Made by a program: the position numbers and the translations under genes | The notes under the pieces: generated by a model | What the model was told of the DNA's origin: nothing | Database searches by the model: none | The model's input: the letters and a program-made list of their open reading frames with translations, nothing else | Shown here: positions 12,176-22,799 of the stretch, one piece after another | Layout of the letters: every line of letters begins with the position of its first letter | Numbering within the stretch: position 1 is the first letter of the stretch | Assembly: GCA_029891385.1 (NCBI GenBank) | Contig: CM057234.1 | Coordinates: 24,600,350 to 24,664,349 of the forward strand | DNA from: Erythroxylum novogranatense | Lineage: Eukaryota; Streptophyta; Magnoliopsida; Malpighiales; Erythroxylaceae | Direction of reading: 5' to 3' | Length of the DNA: 64,000 bases

Positions 12176-12802
12176 AAAATCAAAGACAAATTAAATTATA
12201 AAATTAACAGAACAATTTTTTTACCAAATTCAAGAATATAAACTAAAAATTAAAAACAATAGTGGAAGCAAGTAACCCCTTACTGGTTTTTATTAATTCA
12301 ATCCTAAACTAGTCAACGATATGGCTGTATTATGAAACTATGAGCACATGCTAGAGTTGTCACTGCCACCAAATCCCACCAATGTAAAGTATTGATGCGG
12401 TTTCAAACTTTCAATTGTGAAACTGTTAGTTTAATACAGATGGAAACACCGCAGGGGTAGTCAAAACTTTAGTCTTCAAGGTGGGGACACGGTGATGTTT
12501 GAGAAAGGAGTGAAAGTTTAAGTTGGCTTAAACGGGAAAGAATGACATATACATGACAACTTTCACTTCATTTAATGTATTTTAAGATATTAATATAATT
12601 AACAATATTAAAAATTAAACTCATAAATGAAAAATATCCCTTTGTTAAGAACGTCTGCAATTACTAGGTATATATACAAGTTTTACATCTTTTCAGTCAA
12701 ACGAAAAGACATTAGCCATGTGTGACTGCAAGTGCAAGCATAGAAACATTGCACAATAGATACATTTGGTTGCAACTAACTAAAAGACATTGCATCACAA
12801 CA

Positions 12803-12810
12803 TATAAATA
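12803..12810 (+). promoter_or_regulatory. Candidate TATA box upstream of the NAC gene
   Basis: TATAAATA at 12803, followed by a transcribable, pyrimidine-rich leader (TTCTTTTCTCTAGC, CTTCCTCTCTTAGCC). A second TATAAATA at 13201 lies too near the start codon to leave a normal leader. The transcription start is not known. Confidence 0.3.
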
Positions 12811-13001
12811 TCAGTTACTTTACACGCAAAGGCGTAAAATGCCTGAGGAGTAATGTGTTGGTTCTCAAATTGTAGAAGGAAATTAAGTCTGATTGCTCGT
12901 CAAAACGAGGGAGACAAAGATAGTAAGAGCTTGAAACCATCCAATAGACTTTGCCTTACAAGTCACGCTTCTTTTCTCTAGCAAAAAATAAACCAATATT
13001 T

Positions 13002-13163
13002 ATGGAGGATCTGTTGTTCTTTTCTTTAAAATCACCTTCCTCTCTTAGCCGCAAGCTTTTTAGTTCATATCTTCTTGTCTTCACCTCTTTCATCTCTATT
13101 AAATCACTCTGTAATCTGGTTTTAGGATTGGTTGTCAAGCTTGGTCCTTTGGTCATGGAATAG
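13002..13163 (+). promoter_or_regulatory. Possible upstream ORF in the NAC 5' leader (53 codons)
   Basis: An ATG at 13002 opens a 53-codon frame ending with TAG at 13161-13163, 78 bases before the NAC start. If the leader begins near 12830 it would be read first and could reduce NAC translation. The peptide is hydrophobic and serine-rich and I do not recognise it. It depends on the unknown transcription start. Confidence 0.3.
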
Positions 13164-13241
13164 AGATTCGTTTTTCTGTTTTGTATAGCTTTTCTTGTGT
13201 TATAAATATTACTGCTAAAGCAAAGAGGTCTTCTTAAGGAG

Positions 13242-14483
13242 ATGGAAAACATTTCTGTGGCTTTTAGAGAAGACGAGCAGATGGAGTTGCCCCCAGGATT
13301 CAGGTTCCATCCAACTGATGAAGAGCTTATAACTCACTACCTGTCTCAAAAGGTCCTTGACAGCTGTTTCTGTGCTAGAGCTATTGATGAGGTTGATTTG
13401 AACAAGTGTGAGCCATGGGATTTGCCTTGTAAGTTTGTATTCTCTGTTTCCTCTGTTTCTCCATTATTAGTTAAGTTTGGTATGTGTTTGTTTATGTTTC
13501 TCACCTCTACGATTTGTGCTTTGGTTTTTCAAGGGAAAGCCAAAATGGGTGAAAAAGAGTGGTATTTTTTCTGTGTTAGAGACAGAAAGTACCCTACCGG
13601 ATTGAGAACAAATAGAGCTACTGATGCTGGTTATTGGAAAGCCACAGGCAAAGACAAGGAAATCTACAGAGGAAAGACGCTTGTTGGAATGAAGAAGACT
13701 TTGGTATTCTACAGAGGAAGAGCCCCAAAGGGAGAGAAGACCAACTGGGTCATGCATGAATATAGATTAGAGGGCAAATACTCTGTTTATAATCTTCCCA
13801 AAACAGCGAAGGTAGATTCTTTCATTATCTTGTCTGTGCTTCATTTAGACTTCATGCACTTACGCCAGTTTTTGCTTCTTTTTCCTTAGAATGAGTGGGT
13901 GATTTGCAGAGTTTTCCAAAAGAGTCCTGGTGGTAAAAAAGTTCCCATAATAGGGTTGGGAAGGTTAAGCTCATATGGAAGCGAACGGAGGCCAACTCTG
14001 TTGCCTCCATTAATGGATGATTCTCCACACAACAGCGAGACAAGAACCAACCCAGGAGATACGTCGCACGTCACCTGCTTCTCCAATCCAACGGAGGACC
14101 AGAAGCGCCAAGAAGACATGGTTGATAGCTTCAAGACTTCTATCTTGGCTACTTCATCTTCTTCAAACATATCATCTGCCCCACTTCTGCTCTCAAAAGA
14201 CCCTCTTGCAACGTCTTTCTATTCCTCACAAATCTCACCAAGTATCGTCAACCTGCAGTACCCAGATTCTGTTTTCCTGCCACACCAATCCATACTGAGG
14301 TTGTTGCTCGAAAACAACGGAGCAAACATGAATCGGAACTCAAAAGCAGAGCTGTCGCAGGATACTGGCCTTAGTACTGACATGTGTTCAGGACATGACA
14401 TGTTTCAAAGATCATTTGAGCATCAGGAGTATCCATCAAGTTATGGTGGACCAGTGGACCTTGATTGCCTATGGAATTACTAG
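13242..14483 (+). CDS. NAC100-like: NAC domain transcription factor, miR164-targeted NAC100/CUC-like
   Basis: Coding exons are 13242-13428, 13534-13811 and 13890-14483 (352 aa). Both introns are GT-AG and sit at the positions usual for NAC genes. Splicing restores [16 protein letters not shown] across intron 1 and [15 protein letters not shown] across intron 2. The NAC domain spans about residues 16-166: subdomain [16 protein letters not shown] with [21 protein letters not shown] with [21 protein letters not shown] ending [11 protein letters not shown]. The C-terminal half is a serine-rich, divergent activation-type region ending DLDCLWNY, as in the NAC100/NAC080 group. A miR164 site lies in exon 3. 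Family role: nuclear DNA-binding regulator in organ boundary, senescence and growth programmes. The exact orthologue is inferred, not proven. The start codon at 13242 gives the expected short N-terminus. Confidence 0.95.
14065..14085 (+). promoter_or_regulatory. miR164 target site in the NAC mRNA
   Basis: This 21 nt site in exon 3 (codons 214-221, SHVTCFSN) pairs with miR164 nucleotides 1-12 and 15-20 without mismatch. The core CACCTGCTTCTCCA shows the pairing. Mismatches fall at miRNA positions 13, 14 and 21, away from the seed and the cleavage site. Predicted cleavage lies between 14075 and 14076. Known in the family: miR164 limits transcripts of CUC1/2, NAC1, ORE1 and NAC100-type genes. 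Confidence 0.9.
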
Positions 14484-15858
14484 ATTGAAGAGTTTTGAGT
14501 AAATATATTCAAGAACAACAAGAAGTAAGAGTTGTAGGCTGCAAAAACTACGGTGTGTTTATAGGTATATGCATTGTAATTATAGTAACTGAAGGACTTG
14601 TATGTATCATATTCTCAACTAGAAGCAATTAGTCTGTCAATGCCTGTACACAATTCTGTGAAACTCTGGAAGTAATATGCAATCACAGTCTGTTGGTTGG
14701 TTTGGTGTAAGCATTAGTTGACAATTACACTCAATTTTGATCTCCAGATTCCTGAGGAACTACCACATAGCAATAGTTCTTACATGGATTCCATTTCTAG
14801 ATAATTAGGTAAGTTAATAAGGGGATTAGTAGGAGTTAATGTGACATTCCTCTCTGTGGACAGGGGAAGCTAAGATGTTAGTTGACCAACCCAAAATTAT
14901 CATTAACGACAAACACTAAAGTACATACGATGTCATATGTAAGCATATGGTGACTTTTTATTCGAAATCCTTAGTTTCCCAATTATCTCTTCCGCACTCG
15001 GATTGAAAAATTCCTTTAAACGTCCCCATTCAAAGTTCTACCCTTAAGTAGGATTACTGTAAATCTTTACTCCTATAAAACCTTCTGGAAATACCAGTAC
15101 CCCTGGTAAGACCTTAGTTCAGAATTTTAATTAAACTATCTCTGCACCATTTTTATTTTTAAATATTTAAATATGTTATTAATCTAATATAAGTAATTAT
15201 ATAATATGTAATTATTATTTTAATAATATAATTATATATTATTTTTATTTAACATATGTGCATTTATTTTTATTTTGTTTATAGTAATTTATAGATTATT
15301 CCTATTCAACATATATGCATTTGTTTTATTTTTATTTTATAGTAGTTTCTTATCAATTATTATAAATAATTTCTATTAAATGATTACGTACCATATTTTG
15401 TGTTTTATAGCCTTAAATAATATTTTTAACATTTAATATTTTAGAAAATTTTGAAACAATATGAAAATGGTTTGTTTAAATAATTGCACATATGTACTTA
15501 ATAAAAATATTTATATAATAAATATTAATTTATTGTAATAATTCTAACCGCATATTAAACAAACTAGTTATTTACATATTTAAATGTAAATAAAATTTTA
15601 ATTCGAACTAATAATTTTAAATTAAAATTTTTATCCATTCACATATAATGTAGCTATTTACTTCAAAATTTTATCAATTTCATAAGATGTAGCTATTTAC
15701 TTCAAAATTTTATCAATTTCTTTTGCAACATCCTCTTGAAAATCATAAGAAAGTGCATTAATATAAATTATTTCTTGACAATTTGTATTAATAAATTTTA
15801 AAATATTTAATAAATAAAATATCCATAATCATCAAATAATGAATATGATATGAATAAC

Positions 15859-15861
<3 letters not shown>

Positions 15862-15921
<60 letters not shown>
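15862..15921. repeat. (AAT)n microsatellite
   Basis: About 20 uninterrupted AAT units, likely length-polymorphic. Confidence 0.95.
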
Positions 15922-15924
<3 letters not shown>

Positions 15925-15934
15925 CATTCAATGA

Positions 15935-16282
15935 TTAAAAACTCAATCGGTTTAACCAGTTCAATAGTAAAACTTTAAACCATCCAACTCTTTGGTTCAT
16001 TTTCAAGTTTCATGTTTAATTTACTTTAATAACTATTGTTGTTAAAATTGATCAATTTATTAATTAATCGGTCAATTTTGAAAATTAATAAGTTCTTATA
16101 AATTAAAATAATTCAATTAATTTTCATTTAACAATTTCTTTTAATTAAACTTTAAGTTCATCGAAAGATAAGGATATTCTTTTCAATCATATTTTAAAAT
16201 TTCAATTTTATTTAATATTTAATCAATTTTATGATAGTCTAATATTGATAAACTTTTATACCTTAAATATCTTTTCTTATCA
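15935..16282. repeat. Right copy of a dispersed inverted repeat
   Basis: Imperfect reverse complement of 7262-7620. Landmarks here are AATTTATTAATTAATCGGTC and the TTAAATATCTTTTCTTATC end. Confidence 0.6.
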
Positions 16283-17380
16283 TACTACCTTCAGTCTGAA
16301 GTTTAAAACGTCGTAAACTTTTCACATTTTTTATGAAAATTTTAAAACTATTTTTGCATCATAGTAATGTAAATGATATTTATAGAAATAAGAAAAGAAT
16401 CAGGCGTTATTTTGAAATTTAATTTTTATACTCATAATTATTTTGGTTAATTGTATCAAAATAATATCATTTTGGTATTTAATTCGAGCCTTTCGAGTGG
16501 GGCTGCCTTTACAACCCAAGTTCAGCCTAAAATTTGATGAGGTAGATTACATTATGGTTAATAAAGAAATTAATTATTTTAAATATATATATACACACGT
16601 TAAATAATGTATATATACATATTGTGTATATATGAAATGTAAAATAAAGAAATTTAAATGCATTAAGACCATGTGAAATTCTTTTGATATGTGTATGGAT
16701 ATAAAATATATATGTATTTAAATATTACCAACATATATGTATTTATGGATATACTCAGTATAGAATTGGTGAGAAATTTAAAATTATAAAGGTGCTTTTA
16801 TGTAACTTTAAAATAAATATAAATTAATATCTAAAATATGTTTAATTGGAATTCGCTTCTTAAAATACATCATAGTTTTTTACTTTTATATTACATGTTA
16901 ATTGTTACAATAAAAATCTAATATTTTAAAATATTTTTATTAATTAAATTCTTACATTATACACACAATTATATTAAAATTTTAAAAGGCAATAATTAGA
17001 CTAATTTTATTTATTATATTATTGAGATATTTAAAATTTTAAAGTTTATCCATTAAGTATAAATATTTAATAGGAATTACGACAGAAATTTTAAACAGAA
17101 AATTTAAAGAAATAATCATATCATCTCGAATAAATACAATATTAAAATGTAATGCATTTATCAGTTTAAATCATTATGAAAATTAAATAAGTTATTTTAT
17201 TAATTTATATAAGTTATTTATTAAAAATAAAATGAATAATATTTAATGTGCATAAATTTTGAAATAATTAAATTTGATTAACAATTAACTGTATTTATAA
17301 ATAAATATTTATAATTTTAAAAAATACATATTTTAAAATTAGAGTTATATGAAGTACATATCATATTCTACTTGTATATA

Positions 17381-20300
17381 TTGTTAGGGCGGAAGGAAAG
17401 ATATTCTATGTTGCCGTCTTTTTGAGAAAAAAAGTTTTAACATCTTCAGCTGCTTCAAGAGGGAGGAATTTTCCTAATAAGAAGGTGAGTTTTCCTAAAT
17501 ATCCTACTGTTTAACTGATTCATAAAGTATCCAACACCTTTCACTTCTCCTCCAGTCGCTTTCTTAATTAGAAGCCAGTGCAGTTCTTGTCGGACTTGCT
17601 ATCTTGGATTGAAGGCTTGTATGGGGATGGGACTGTGCTGCTTAGCTGGCTTGCTTAAAGCTTGTTTCTATACCTGAGTGTCCCTCTGTCCTTTTTATGG
17701 AATCACTGCTTAACTTTTCTGCAAGAAATCTGATTAGTGAATCAGTGAGAGACAAAAGGTAGTAGCCAGTGTTATTGGCTCGCAGGACAATGGAGGCAAT
17801 GATAGTCTGCCACATCAAAGGAAAGTAAGTTATGCCACCAGTTTGTCTGTATGCTACATATGAATGAATCCATGATTCTTTAATTATCAGCACCCGTTGG
17901 AAAGCGAAAGAGTAACTGTTTGTCCCATGATCTTTTTAGGTAGTATGATTAATTGGAACTTGTTGAAAATTAAGACCATAACTTGCTTTGCTCATATTCA
18001 AAGGAAAAAAATCTCTAGGTCTCTCTATATCCCAGTCCTACCCTCCACAATCTTAAGAAATAAAAGGGAAGAATACTTCCATTCCATGGGTTAAGCTTCA
18101 AGAGACGTGGATTACGCACTGCACATAATACGTTCAATCTGAAAGTATACATGCATCGCTTGGCAGAAAACTCTGGCCAGTTCTTCATTTCTTCACATAA
18201 TCAGATCGCCAACTGAGCAAGACTTGCACGAAAAGAACCTAATTAACTATTTGTTTTGAGAGATGGAGTTTTCCAGGTTTTGCTGCCATTGGTATTTTTG
18301 GAGTTATTCCTTATCTTTTGATGTGTATAAGGGACAAAATTACAGAATAAGTTAGGAACAAATACCTCACCAACTAGGCATTGGAAATTCCTATTAAATC
18401 AGTTCTCTGTTGTCCGTTGCTTTTTATTTGGTTAATAGGTTCCTTGATGTGCTAACATATGTCCTGTTCACAAACATCATTACTAAAAATTCTGTTTACA
18501 TTCTACATAGATAATTCATATGAAATAGCATATTTTACCCAAGAAAAGATAAAGAACAAAAAGAAGATGTTGATAACACTCCAAGGAAGTTTTTATGCCT
18601 TGCAATTCTACAGTCTGCATGGTGAAAACATATGACATGTGATACCCATTAAACAAGATTTTAGTAGCCAATCCATTACCTGTGTAATCTACAACATAAA
18701 GCCAAGTCTTTGTATTAAAATCGTGGAAATGTTTCATAGGCCAAATGATAGACAAAAAAGAATGGTAATGTTATGATTGAGACAGCTAATATTGATGGAA
18801 AATAAGTACTTTTTTTTTTTTTTGAAGGTGAAAATAAGTACTTGAAACCTTTGATTGATCTGAAAGCAAAAAAAAAAAAAAACTTAACAGTATATCGTTG
18901 TCAACTAGCTTTTCTTTGTGCATGATATTGGAAGTTTTCCACTCAATAAAAGTCCTAAGGTTGGTTAGTTATAGGAATGATGAAGTCATAGACACGTTAA
19001 GATCGCACACAATCAGCGTCCCATGTTCAGACATCTAATAACTCTTCCAGTGTTTCTTTTTCATTTTCTGTTTGTGGTTTTGAGATGATCATTCAGTTTT
19101 GTTTTATGGGTCAGGATTGGACAACTCATAGTATAATAGTTAGGCAATGTAATGATTCTGGTAACAAGGGGGTGGTGGTAGCCCTCTTGGATCGCCACCA
19201 TGGTCCCCCACGTCTGTGGCGTTTCCTCCACCGGCTATCTATTCGACAAGGCGTCAGGTTTGCTGACGTCGCCCACAACAGGGACCCTCCAAGCTGTTAA
19301 GTTGGATGGATTGGTAAGGACTTAACTGGCAATGTCATGTCTTTTGTTTCCTAGCACAGGAGGAGTTAACTTGGAACAAATGGCATGCCATTGTAGGCAT
19401 AAAATTGAATGAAAGCATGTCCCTAGTTCTTGCGATAAGATTGGCTTGTTAAAACTGACTTGGAAGTTGACATCTCCAAGAAGCAGCTTTTCCCATTACT
19501 GATAACTCTGAAATAGAATCATTGGTGGCTGAAGATGTGTGATGGGTTGGACTAGAACTTTTGAATTCAAAACAATTACGAGGACTCAAGCTTTTGACAA
19601 GTTTAAAGAACTTCATTTCCAGGTAAAGACGGATAGATCTGGCATCTTAATTTCTTTTAATGAATAGTGAAGGCTGCAAGGTTGTGCAAGTATAGGTTAC
19701 TTGAGGAAACTCTTTCTTGGTTTTGTAGGACCTCGCAGCAGGGATTTATTATGGAGATAAGGATGCCTCGTTGTGTAATTGGGTCAACTTATTATAGAGG
19801 TTCAATAAGAGCTTGGCATATAATAAATCATTGAGAAATACATCATAGCAGTATTTAATTTTTTTAAAGTGAAGGGTATTTATTTTGGTGTAAACTAAAG
19901 ATGCGTTGATTACATACCATTGAAATAGATAGGCATTGGATTTGGCCAAGATGAAGAAAAGGAATCCCCAATAGATTAAGAATCAACAGGGGAAATGATT
20001 TGAGTGAATGCACCTATGACTATGAGATAAGGTAGGTTGAAGCTTATCTTTAGTTACTGTTTATTGAAAGTCCTAATTTATAGATAAAGAAATATATTTC
20101 ACGTCGAGAGTCGAGACTCTTTTGGTTTGGCATATTGAGGAAACATCGGTGGTCGTGTAAATTTGCATGCAGTATGCACTGAACCTCGGTCTCTTTCCAT
20201 CTCCCTTTCCGCCCTCTGTTTGAAACTACACGTGAACCCTTTCCCACTGTATTCATCAGTAAAGTTCAGCCTCCCTTTCTCTCCCTCCATCCCAAAGTTA

Positions 20301-22572
20301 CGCCAGAGAGTTGGCGAACATATACACGTGTTTCTACTTCAACACTTTCAAGTCCTGTTGGCCTACAGCTACAGAATTTAGAACAGCTACAGAATCATCA
20401 TCTCTTAAGTTCCAACATTTTAATTTCTTTTTTATTGGGCCAACGAACAAGAACTAAGAAGATATTGAGCCTTGAATAGTCCAGGCAACTCAGTATTAGA
20501 CTTAAAACAATCTTTGTGCAATGTCCAAAGCGATCTGTATCATAAGATTTTTATGCCACAAACTGGTTTATTTCATTGTAGGCTTGATTATTGGCTTAGA
20601 ACCCTTACATGTCTGGCAATTAAAGAAAGAGAAGGTCTCAAGATTACCAATACTTTATTGAACCTTGTAGAGGTCACAAAGAGATGGTTTATCTGCAAAA
20701 GATTGCTTTCTGCTTCTACTCATAGCGTCTGCCTGAGTATGGTGCTTCATGGGCTATTCTTCCTTCCTGTGGCCGGGCCTCATTGGTCCGTTTACACTGT
20801 TAACTCAGACTATGAAGAGAACTAGTCTACAGATGTATGCACAAAAGAAGAATCGGATATTAAATTGACCCATTAGATATAAAGACGTGGGATTTTATTC
20901 TTTAAGTAATATTTAAATTACTCTTAATGATAGAGTCGTTCATATACAATTAAATCAGGAAGGTTGGCGTTAGTATAAAACATAAATAATTATAAATTAT
21001 AGGGAATCATTCATAGTAATGACTGATCCTAAGTTGGGAGTTGAGGTAGTAAATATGATAGTAGCTATTTATTCCAATACTATGCTTAAACTCTAAGACT
21101 GAGAGTGACATTTTAATTTTACTGATATAAGATGAATAAAGATTGGAGTAGCATGTGCAGTGCTATAGGGTATGGTATTAATCTCATCATCTACCTCAGA
21201 ACCCCACCAAGTAAATGCCATTTATTCATCATGGCTTTTTTAAACTCATGAGCAAACAAAATGAAATAGGATATGACCAGCAGCCTGTAGTGTAGTGTAA
21301 CTATCAATTTTAGTCAAACTGCTTTGAATTTTTATTTACCTAATAGAAAACAATATCCATTAAGGCATTGGCAGCCAGACGTGGACAACCCATTTTGTGT
21401 ACCAAAATATGGTTTTACCAGGCGACCTCTTCTGTTCTGTTTCAAGTTTTAAACTCTGTAAAACTTGAAACGTTTCGTGAACACTGAACACGTTGCTCGA
21501 AAAATCATCTGTTTACCAATTCCTTCTTTCAAACTTCAGATTCCAAATTGTGACCATAATCAGTACAAAAGTCATTCTGCATGGAAAAGAAACAGTCAAA
21601 TTGCAGGAATCATAGAGCATTTTATTTACAGAAACAAAGCTAAAAGTTTGAAAGCATGGGACTACGATTTGTCTTGATGCAATTTTAATGTGTAACTAAA
21701 ACTAGATTATCAGAACACCAAAGCAAAGAAGTATCTAGAGCCAGGCAGCCATGATCCAGGATCAAAAGAAATTGCTTCAAGGATTGCGACTTTTGGATAA
21801 TCACACCTGCCATATGTTTAGCAAGTTTGGTTCAAAACAGTGACATCTATGTAATCGATATAATTTTCTTTTTTCGAAATAAATGATCCATGGATCGATG
21901 CTTCTCCTTTTCCCTCTGCCTTTCCATTTTTTTCTTGACTTATACACGGACTTATAGAACCCTGACAAGTGTCTTGAATATTCATTTAATAGGGTAATTA
22001 AGACACATTGGACCAGATACTATAGACCAGAGCTGGCAATGATCAAGGGGAATTTAAGGTGGTGTCCCCATTGTCCTCCATGGCCAATATGAACTTCGAT
22101 CCAATTGGAGATATTTGCCTTGCACAATTATTTAAGTTCCATCTCATGGGGACCCTTTTTTTTTTGGTCTTTTCATGCTCTATATCAATCTCGACACGCA
22201 CCTCCTCCTCCTTAACAAGCCTGGTGCCCCCACCTCAATTAAGCGCTTGTGCGGTTCTTACAGATGATTAAAGCACCACCCCTTTTCCATTCGAGTGCAA
22301 CAAACTTCTTGTATCCAAGTCACAATCACTACTATAAAGTCTAAACATTGAAAGTTCTGCACTTAAGTATTTAATGAAGAGCCATCCTCTATAACTGGCT
22401 GAGCTTGTTAGCACTTGAGTATTGTTTTGGCCCGTCCATTTAAGCACAATCATAACTTTTCCAGAAGAAACTGGTAAAATACTTCTGCTAGTGTACTCCA
22501 TCAGATGCTTCTGATCTTGATTATTGTTTGCTCATTAATTTGCTACTCTATCTAATTAATAAATTATTCTTT
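17381..22572. other. Intergenic DNA of less biased composition, no confident gene
   Basis: This stretch is less AT-rich than its neighbours and has few obvious transposon signatures, so it may be low-copy host DNA. The longest open frame is at 20472-20825 (117 codons from a TTG), which I do not recognise. A GC-rich islet with a 41-codon ORF lies at 19200-19325. Non-coding transcripts or conserved regulatory DNA are possible but not shown. Confidence 0.4.
19200..19325 (+). CDS. Short ORF in a GC-rich islet, unrecognised
   Basis: A 41-codon ORF starts in a near-ideal context, GCCACCATGG, and has non-AT-biased codon use unlike its surroundings. It begins MVPHVCGVSSTGYLFDKASG and ends in VRT then TAA. 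A good splice donor, TTG|GTAAGG, lies within the last codons (19314), so it could instead be an exon of a spliced gene or a relic. No family was recognised. It may be non-coding. Confidence 0.2.
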   Translation: MVPHVCGVSSTGYLFDKASGLLTSPTTGTLQAVKLDGLVRT

Positions 22573-22781
22573 TGTTATACAAAGTATTTTCATCTTTGTA
22601 TTATACAATTTAATGACTTTAAGTTGGTTAGTCTAGAATTCTTCGTTGACAATATAAATAATCATGTAATGTTTCATTTATAAAAGAGAGGAAAGAATAA
22701 AAAGTTATATTGCAAGATTACTCTTGTTTTATTGTTTGTTTGAGTGTGCAAGTATATATTTGTGAATATCTTTTTTTTTCA
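22573..22781 (+). repeat. 5' LTR of Copia 1
   Basis: Shares AATGTTTCATTT, AAAAGTT-TATT, ACTCTT-TTT-ATT and a T-run ending CA with 30617-30843. The start is approximate. Confidence 0.65.
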
Positions 22782-22787
22782 ATAAAG

Positions 22788-22797
22788 TGGTATTAGA
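22788..22797 (+). other. Primer binding site, Copia 1
   Basis: TGGTATTAGA, one change from the initiator-methionine tRNA complement, six bases after the LTR end. Confidence 0.7.
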
Positions 22798-22799
22798 AA

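Larger units (their letters stand above)
14484..17380. other. NAC 3' UTR and AT-rich intergenic DNA
   Basis: The first ~250 bases presumably hold the NAC 3' UTR. No clean AATAAA signal was found there. From about 15130 the sequence is extremely AT-rich with no gene, and includes an AAT microsatellite and the right copy of an inverted dispersed repeat. Confidence 0.6.

Noticed and set aside
13201..13208. TATAAATA as the NAC core promoter
   Set aside because: Only about 34 bases before the start codon, leaving almost no leader. The conserved leader-like pyrimidine tracts lie upstream of it.
20472..20825. 117-codon plus-strand frame
   Set aside because: Starts with TTG, not ATG, shows no recognisable motif, and lies in intergenic DNA. 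Kept only as a remark.
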